Made by a program: the position numbers and the translations under genes | Notes under the pieces: model-generated | Database searches by the model: none | What the model was told of the DNA's origin: nothing | Seen by the model: only the letters and a program-made list of their open reading frames with translations | Part shown: positions 1 through 5,097 of the stretch, piece by piece | How the letters are laid out: each line of letters starts with the position of its first letter | Numbering within the stretch: the stretch's first letter is position 1 | From: Alphaproteobacteria bacterium | Lineage (GTDB): Bacteria > Pseudomonadota > Alphaproteobacteria > GCA-2731375 | NCBI GenBank assembly: GCA_028281075.1 | Contig: JANQKO010000259.1 | Location: 1 to 5,097 of the forward strand | Reading direction: 5' to 3' | DNA: 5,097 nucleotides

Positions 1-2229
<2,229 letters not shown>

Positions 2230-2315
2230 GATCTTGCCCGGCGCGCGTTCTGGCGCGCCCCTTTTTGCTGTCAACGACCCCCGACCGACCGGCCAGACCT
2301 TCTGATTTACGTCGT
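2230..2315 (-). promoter_or_regulatory. sucD-sucA intergenic spacer
   Basis: This 86-base spacer has no ORF of its own. Beyond the hairpin at 2240-2259 it holds a short GGTC-rich stretch and a TTGACA word (2269-2274) without a matching -10, so no promoter is claimed. The spacing and orientation suit continued transcription from sucD into sucA. Confidence 0.4.
2240..2259. other. GC-rich hairpin in the sucD-sucA gap, adjacent to the sucA start
   Basis: GGCGCGC and GCGCGCC form a perfect 7 bp stem with a 6-base loop. In the sucA mRNA the stem ends 10 bases before the ATG, where the ribosome lands, so it could damp or regulate sucA translation or mark an mRNA end. On the plus strand the stem is followed after two C residues by TTTTT (2262-2266), the layout of an intrinsic terminator facing antisense to the operon. 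On the minus strand the A-run precedes the stem, so it should not terminate sucCDA transcription. Confidence 0.5.
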
Positions 2316-3191
2316 TTAACCTTGCAAAACTCTCAACATGGTGGCGCCGAGCTCGGCCGGCGAGTCCGCGACGGTGATCCCGGCGCCCCGCATGGCCTCC
2401 ATCTTGTCCTCGGCCGAGCCCTTGCCGCCGGAAATGATGGCGCCGGCATGGCCCATGCGCCGGCCGGGCGGCGCCGTCACGCCGGCGATGAAGCCGACGA
2501 CGGGTTTCTTGATGGCCGACCGTTTCAGGAACTCGGCCGCCTCTTCCTCGGCCGAGCCGCCGATCTCGCCGATCATGATGATGCACTCGGTTTCATCGTC
2601 GGATAGGAACATTTCCAGAACATCGATGAAGTTGGTGCCGTTGACCGGGTCGCCGCCGATACCGACGCAGGTCGACTGCCCCAGCCCCGCCGCCGTTGTC
2701 TGGCCCACCGCCTCGTAGGTCAGCGTGCCCGAGCGCGAGACCACGCCGACCTTGCCACGCTTGTGGATATGGCCCGGCATGATGCCGATCTTGCAGGCAT
2801 CGGGCGTGATCACGCCCGGACAGTTCGGACCGATCAGGCGGGTCTTCGAGCCGCCGAGCGCGCGCTTGACCCGGACCATGTCGAGCACCGGAATGCCCTC
2901 GGTGATGCAGACCGCCAGCGCGACCTCGGCGTCGATCGCCTCCAGGATCGCGTCGGCCGCGAACGGCGGCGGCACGTAGATCACCGAGGCGTTGGCGCCG
3001 GTCACGGCGACGGCTTCGGCGACCGTGTCGAAGACCGGCAGGTCGAGATGCGTCGTGCCGCCCTTGCCCGGCGTCACCCCGCCGACCATCCTGGTGCCGT
3101 AGGCGATCGCCTGCTCGGAATGGAACGTGCCCTGCGAACCGGTGAAACCCTGGCAGATCACCTTGGTGTCGGCATTGACGAGGACGGCCAT
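2316..3191 (-). CDS. sucD: succinyl-CoA synthetase (succinate-CoA ligase, ADP/GDP-forming) alpha subunit
   Basis: SucD is the CoA-binding, phosphohistidine-carrying subunit of succinyl-CoA synthetase, which interconverts succinyl-CoA + NDP + Pi and succinate + NTP + CoA. The 291-residue product matches the usual length (E. coli 289). Its N-terminus, MAVLVNADTKVICQGFTGSQ, opens the Rossmann-type CoA-binding domain. GGVTPGKGG (37-45), GPNCPG (121-126) and SRSGTLTYE (152-160) are further family motifs. The active-site His that is phosphorylated is His248 in GRRMGHAGAIISGGKG (243-258), equivalent to E. coli His246, and Glu209 sits in MIGEIGG. I chose the ATG at 3191 over the GTG at 3194: it gives the standard MAVLV start and sits 7 bases from the AAGGAGG ribosome site, whereas the GTG would be only 4 bases away. 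The ATG shares one base with the sucC TGA (TGATG), which suggests translational coupling and fits an equimolar alpha/beta enzyme. Confidence 0.97.
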   Translation of the reverse strand: MAVLVNADTKVICQGFTGSQGTFHSEQAIAYGTRMVGGVTPGKGGTTHLDLPVFDTVAEAVAVTGANASVIYVPPPFAADAILEAIDAEVALAVCITEGIPVLDMVRVKRALGGSKTRLIGPNCPGVITPDACKIGIMPGHIHKRGKVGVVSRSGTLTYEAVGQTTAAGLGQSTCVGIGGDPVNGTNFIDVLEMFLSDDETECIIMIGEIGGSAEEEAAEFLKRSAIKKPVVGFIAGVTAPPGRRMGHAGAIISGGKGSAEDKMEAMRGAGITVADSPAELGATMLRVLQG

Positions 3192-4360
3192 CACGCAGCC
3201 TCCTTCACGGCCTGGACGATCTTTACCGCGGCGTCGCCAAGATCGTCGGCCGAGACGATCGGCAGGCCGGACTCGGCCAGTATCCGCTTGCCCAGCTCGA
3301 CGTTGGTGCCCTCGAGCCGGACGACAAGGGGCACGTTCAGGCTGACCTCCTTGGCCGCAGCAACGACACCCTCGGCGATCACGTCGCAGCGCATGATGCC
3401 GCCGAAGATGTTCACCAGAATGCCCTCGACGTTCTCGTCGGACAGGATGATCTTGAAGGCCTTGGTGACGCGCTCCTTGGTGGCGCCGCCGCCGACGTCG
3501 AGGAAGTTCGCCGGCTCGCCACCGCGCAATTTGATGATGTCCATGGTCGCCATGGCAAGGCCGGCGCCATTGACCATGCAGCCGATATTGCCGTCGAGCT
3601 TGATGTAATTGAGCTCGGACTGCGCCGCCTCGAGCTCGGCCGGGTCTTCCTCGGTCTCGTCGCGCAGCGCCTCGATGTCCTTGTGGCGGTAAAGCGCGTT
3701 GTCGTCGAAGTTCATCTTGGCGTCGAGCGCGATGACGGCGCCGTCGCCGGTGACGACCAGCGGGTTGATCTCCAGCATCGAAGCGTCGGTATCGATCATG
3801 GCGTCGTAGAGACCGCCGATGAACTTGACGCCGGCGCGGACCTGATCGCCGGTCAGGCCGAGGCCGAAGGCAATCTGGCGGGCGTAGAAGCCCTGCATGC
3901 CGACGGCCGGATCGATGGTCACGGTGATGATCTTTTCCGGCGTCCTGGCCGCGACCTCTTCGATGTCCATGCCGCCCTCGGTCGAGGCCATGAAGGCGAC
4001 CCGGCTGGAGCCGCGGTCGACCAGCGCGCTGAGATAAAGCTCGCGGGCGATATCACAGCCTTCCTCGATATAGAGCCGGCCGACCTGCTTGCCGGCGGGA
4101 CCGGTCTGGTGCGTGACCAGCGTCATGCCGAGCATCGCCTCGGCCGTGCCGCGGACCTCGTCGATCGACTTCACCACCTTGACGCCGCCGCCCTTGCCGC
4201 GGCCGCCGGCGTGGATCTGCGCCTTCACGACCCAGACCGGACCGCCGAGCTTTTCCGCCGCCTGCACGGCCTCGTCGACCGAATACGCGACGTGACCGCG
4301 GGGCACGGAGACGCCGTACCTGGCCAGGATTTCCTTCGCCTGATGCTCGTGGATGTTCAT
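3191..4360 (-). CDS. sucC: succinyl-CoA synthetase (succinate-CoA ligase, ADP/GDP-forming) beta subunit
   Basis: SucC is the nucleotide- and succinate-binding subunit that pairs with SucD. The 389-residue product is full length (E. coli 388). It begins MNIHEHQAKEILARYGVSVP, the typical start of the ATP-grasp domain. Nucleotide-site residues match the E. coli layout: Lys46 in VVKAQIHAGGRGKGGG (44-59), with the glycine-rich loop at 52-59, Glu99/Glu100 in YIEEG, and the metal ligands Asn199 (EINPLVV) and Asp213. Substrate-side motifs are NGAGLAM with Asn264, FLDVGGGATKERV (286-298), NIFGGIMRCD (317-326) and RLEGTNVELG (348-357). The C-terminal flavodoxin-like domain that contacts SucD runs from about 250 to the end. 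No key residue is missing. The start is fixed by the conserved N-terminus and an AAAGG ribosome site 6 bases upstream. Whether ATP or GTP is preferred cannot be told from the sequence alone. Confidence 0.98.
   Translation of the reverse strand: MNIHEHQAKEILARYGVSVPRGHVAYSVDEAVQAAEKLGGPVWVVKAQIHAGGRGKGGGVKVVKSIDEVRGTAEAMLGMTLVTHQTGPAGKQVGRLYIEEGCDIARELYLSALVDRGSSRVAFMASTEGGMDIEEVAARTPEKIITVTIDPAVGMQGFYARQIAFGLGLTGDQVRAGVKFIGGLYDAMIDTDASMLEINPLVVTGDGAVIALDAKMNFDDNALYRHKDIEALRDETEEDPAELEAAQSELNYIKLDGNIGCMVNGAGLAMATMDIIKLRGGEPANFLDVGGGATKERVTKAFKIILSDENVEGILVNIFGGIMRCDVIAEGVVAAAKEVSLNVPLVVRLEGTNVELGKRILAESGLPIVSADDLGDAAVKIVQAVKEAA
3199..3205 (-). promoter_or_regulatory. ribosome binding site of sucD, inside the end of sucC
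   Basis: The mRNA reads AAGGAGG, a consensus Shine-Dalgarno, 7 bases before the sucD ATG at 3191. It lies within the last sucC codons (Lys-Glu-Ala-Ala end) and decides between the ATG at 3191 and the GTG at 3194. Confidence 0.85.
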
Positions 4361-4366
4361 GCTAAG

Positions 4367-4371
4367 CCTTT
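4367..4371 (-). promoter_or_regulatory. ribosome binding site of sucC
   Basis: The mRNA reads AAAGG with 6 bases (CTTAGC) before the sucC ATG at 4360. It is a moderate match to the Shine-Dalgarno consensus and supports this start. The stop codon of the possible leader ORF (4373-4375) ends only one base upstream of it. Confidence 0.6.
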
Positions 4372-4372
4372 G

Positions 4373-4471
4373 TTAAGGTCTCCCGAACGGGAGGGATGAC
4401 AACCCCCGGTCTCGACGCCGGTTCCCGGCCTTAGCGATCGTTCGAGAATGGTCTGGCAAGGCCATAATCAA
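4373..4471 (-). CDS. possible 30-32 codon leader ORF before sucC (weakly supported)
   Basis: In the mdh-sucC gap, an AGGAG (4477-4481) lies 5 bases before a TTG (4469-4471), two codons ahead of an in-frame ATG (4463-4465). The frame stays open to a TAA at 4373-4375, 12 bases before the sucC ATG. From the ATG it would encode 30 residues starting MALPDHSRTI and ending SLPFGRP, with a central NRRRDR cluster. I recognise no family. In favour are the ribosome site and the stop placed just before the sucC Shine-Dalgarno, an arrangement seen for coupled leader peptides. Against it are codons rare in this window (CGA, AGA, TCA, CCT) and the chance of a 30-codon frame in GC-rich DNA. Confidence 0.15.
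   Translation of the reverse strand: MIMALPDHSRTIAKAGNRRRDRGLSSLPFGRP
4380..4393 (-). other. small hairpin 20 bases before the sucC start
   Basis: The mRNA can form CUCCC-GUUC-GGGAG, a 5 bp stem with a 4-base loop, ending 8 bases upstream of the AAAGG ribosome site. No T-run follows, so it is not an intrinsic terminator. Its CUCCCG strand could instead pair with CGGGGG at 4403-4408 (6 bp including one G-U, 9-base loop). Confidence 0.35.
4417..4429 (-). other. small GC-rich stem in the sucC leader
   Basis: GCCGG and CCGGC are perfectly complementary around a 3-base loop. Such short GC words are common in this genome, so the stem is only noted as part of the possible leader structure. Confidence 0.2.
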
Positions 4472-4486
4472 ACGGTCTCCTAGCAC

Positions 4487-4501
4487 TTTTGCGTTGCAAA
4501 A
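4487..4501. repeat. perfect inverted repeat TTTTGC-GTT-GCAAAA, possible operator
   Basis: Six-base arms, TTTTGC and GCAAAA, flank a 3-base centre in the A/T-rich part of the mdh-sucC gap. The loop is small for a strong RNA hairpin, so a protein binding site is at least as likely. The half-site TTGCAAA resembles the TTTGCAA-type words reported for short-chain acyl-CoA regulators (ScfR/PccR family) of alphaproteobacteria, but the paired direct-repeat arrangement of those sites is not present. The assignment is tentative. Confidence 0.35.
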
Positions 4502-4547
4502 ACTTAAAACCGGGTTATCGACCGCGCAAACAACGCCGGCCAACGGC

Positions 4548-5097
4548 TTATTTGCGGGCCGCCGTGGTCTTGCGGCGGGTGGTCTTGCGCGCCGTTGCCG
4601 TCTTCGCCGCGGCCTTGCGGCCGCCCAGGCTGGGCTCAATCTTCTTGCAGGCCGCCACCAGGCCCTTCACGGCCTCGACCGACTTGGCCAGCATCCTTTT
4701 CTCGCCGGCGTTGAGGCCGATCTCGACGATGCGCTCGACGCCGCCGGCGCCGATCACCACCGGCACGCCGACATAAAGGTCCTTGATGCCGTACTGTCCG
4801 GTCAGCTGCGCGGCGCAGGGCAGCACGCGCTTCTTGTCCTTGAGATAGCTCTCGGCCATCTGCACGGCGGACGCGGCCGGCGCGTAATAGGCCGAGCCGG
4901 TCTTCAGCAGGCCGACGATCTCGGCCCCGCCGTCGCGGGTGCGCTGGACGATGGCGTCCAGCTTCTTCTTGGTGGTCCAGCCCATCTTGACCAGGCCCGG
5001 CAGCGGAATGCCGGCCACCGTCGAATAGCGCACCAGCGGCACCATGGTGTCGCCATGGCCGCCCAGCACGAAGGCGGTCACGTCCTCGACCGAGACG
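4548..5097 (-). CDS. mdh: malate dehydrogenase (LDH-like type), 3' part, with an unusual basic C-terminal tail
   Basis: Mdh oxidises malate to oxaloacetate with NAD in the TCA cycle. Only the C-terminal 182 codons are present and the start lies beyond the right edge. The fragment opens with VSVEDVTAFVLGGHGDTMVP. The His in GGHGD (codon 5055-5057) is the catalytic proton acceptor of the LDH/MDH superfamily. Next come the substrate-domain segments LVRYSTVAGIPLPGLV, TRDGGAEIVGLLKTGSAYYA, AVQMAESYLKDKKRVLPCAA and GVPVVIGAGGVERIVEI, as in alphaproteobacterial LDH-like MDHs of about 320 residues. The normal family end is reached near ACKKIEPSL, but the frame continues for 25 residues rich in Arg, Lys, Thr and Ala, described separately. 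Because the conserved fragment begins near residue 160 of the family, I estimate a full protein of about 340 residues. A lactate dehydrogenase is less likely given the gene neighbours, but the specificity loop is outside the window. Confidence 0.95.
   Translation of the reverse strand, partial: VSVEDVTAFVLGGHGDTMVPLVRYSTVAGIPLPGLVKMGWTTKKKLDAIVQRTRDGGAEIVGLLKTGSAYYAPAASAVQMAESYLKDKKRVLPCAAQLTGQYGIKDLYVGVPVVIGAGGVERIVEIGLNAGEKRMLAKSVEAVKGLVAACKKIEPSLGGRKAAAKTATARKTTRRKTTAARK
4551..4625 (-). other. low-complexity Arg/Lys/Thr/Ala tail of Mdh (last 25 codons)
   Basis: After the normal Mdh end (IEPSL) come 25 residues beginning GGRKAAAKTATARK and ending TTAARK. Ten of the 25 are Lys or Arg and none is acidic. 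A five-residue unit RKTTR/RKTTA is duplicated, and its DNA copy is GTGGTCTTGCG on the plus strand at 4564-4574 and 4579-4589, a 15-base period. The composition resembles the tails of histone H1-like or HU-type proteins. It is probably disordered. Its function is unknown. Confidence 0.8.

Larger units (their letters stand above)
4361..4547 (-). promoter_or_regulatory. mdh-sucC intergenic region / sucC leader
   Basis: This 187-base gap is more A/T-rich near mdh (4480-4515) than the surrounding genes, as expected for a promoter or operator. I find no good -35/-10 pair on the minus strand; the best -10-like words (TTTTAA, GATTAT) lack a properly spaced -35. There is also no hairpin followed by a T-run after the mdh stop, so mdh read-through into sucC is possible. 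The gap contains an inverted repeat (4487-4501), small GC-rich stems (4417-4429 and 4380-4393) and the possible leader ORF. A separate sucC promoter is an inference. Confidence 0.4.

Noticed and set aside
2269..2274. Perfect -35 word TTGACA on the minus strand before sucA
   Set aside because: The position 17 bases downstream is GC-rich (AGAACG) and nothing like a -10, so a promoter is not supported.
4362..4376. TTAA-N7-TTAG, close to the CtrA box TTAA-N7-TTAA, on the minus strand
   Set aside because: It overlaps the sucC ribosome site and the bases before the start codon, and is one base off consensus. More likely a chance match.
2763..4399. Plus-strand frames of 281 and 238 codons opposite sucD and sucC
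   Set aside because: They are antisense to intact, full-length SucC and SucD with all active-site motifs, and have shadow-like composition.
4500..4547. Possible intrinsic terminator after mdh
   Set aside because: There are T-runs (TTTTAAGTTTTT in the mRNA) but no stable stem directly before them; the AACCCGGTT dyad has too small a loop to form a hairpin.
4373..4639. 88-codon minus-strand frame running from the mdh tail into the gap
   Set aside because: Its upstream half overlaps the mdh coding end in another frame and is Arg/Ala/Pro-rich. Only the last 30-32 codons, which have their own ribosome site, are kept as a weak candidate.

Overview
The window carries four consecutive genes of the TCA cycle, all read from the minus strand, so in transcription order they run from the right end to the left: mdh (malate dehydrogenase, 3' part), sucC and sucD (succinyl-CoA synthetase beta and alpha), and sucA (2-oxoglutarate dehydrogenase E1, 5' part). 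The order mdh-sucC-sucD-sucA, the high GC content with strong G/C preference at third codon positions, and the sequence character of the proteins (an LDH-like Mdh and an alphaproteobacterial type SucA N-terminus) point to an alphaproteobacterium, perhaps of the Rhodospirillales/Rhizobiales type. The species cannot be named from this window.

Layout, right to left: the last 182 codons of mdh (4548-5097, open at the right edge); a 187-base gap (4361-4547) that acts as the sucC leader; sucC (3191-4360); sucD (2316-3191), whose ATG shares one base with the sucC stop and has a consensus Shine-Dalgarno inside sucC; an 86-base gap (2230-2315) with a GC-rich hairpin just before sucA; and 743 codons of sucA (1-2229), open at the left edge. 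sucB and lpd would be expected further downstream, outside the window.

The products catalyse adjacent steps. SucA, with E2 and E3, makes succinyl-CoA from 2-oxoglutarate. SucCD converts succinyl-CoA to succinate with substrate-level phosphorylation, and Mdh oxidises malate to oxaloacetate. The tight sucC-sucD junction fits a complex that needs equal amounts of both subunits. No convincing terminator separates mdh from sucC, so read-through is possible, but neither that nor a separate sucC promoter can be proven here.

This is a conserved housekeeping region. I see no mobile element, CRISPR array, RNA gene or defence system. Points worth a second look are a 25-residue Lys/Arg/Thr/Ala tail on Mdh beyond the normal family end, a possible 30-32 codon leader ORF with competing hairpins before sucC, a TTGCAAAA motif present upstream of both sucC and sucA, and the hairpin next to the sucA start.
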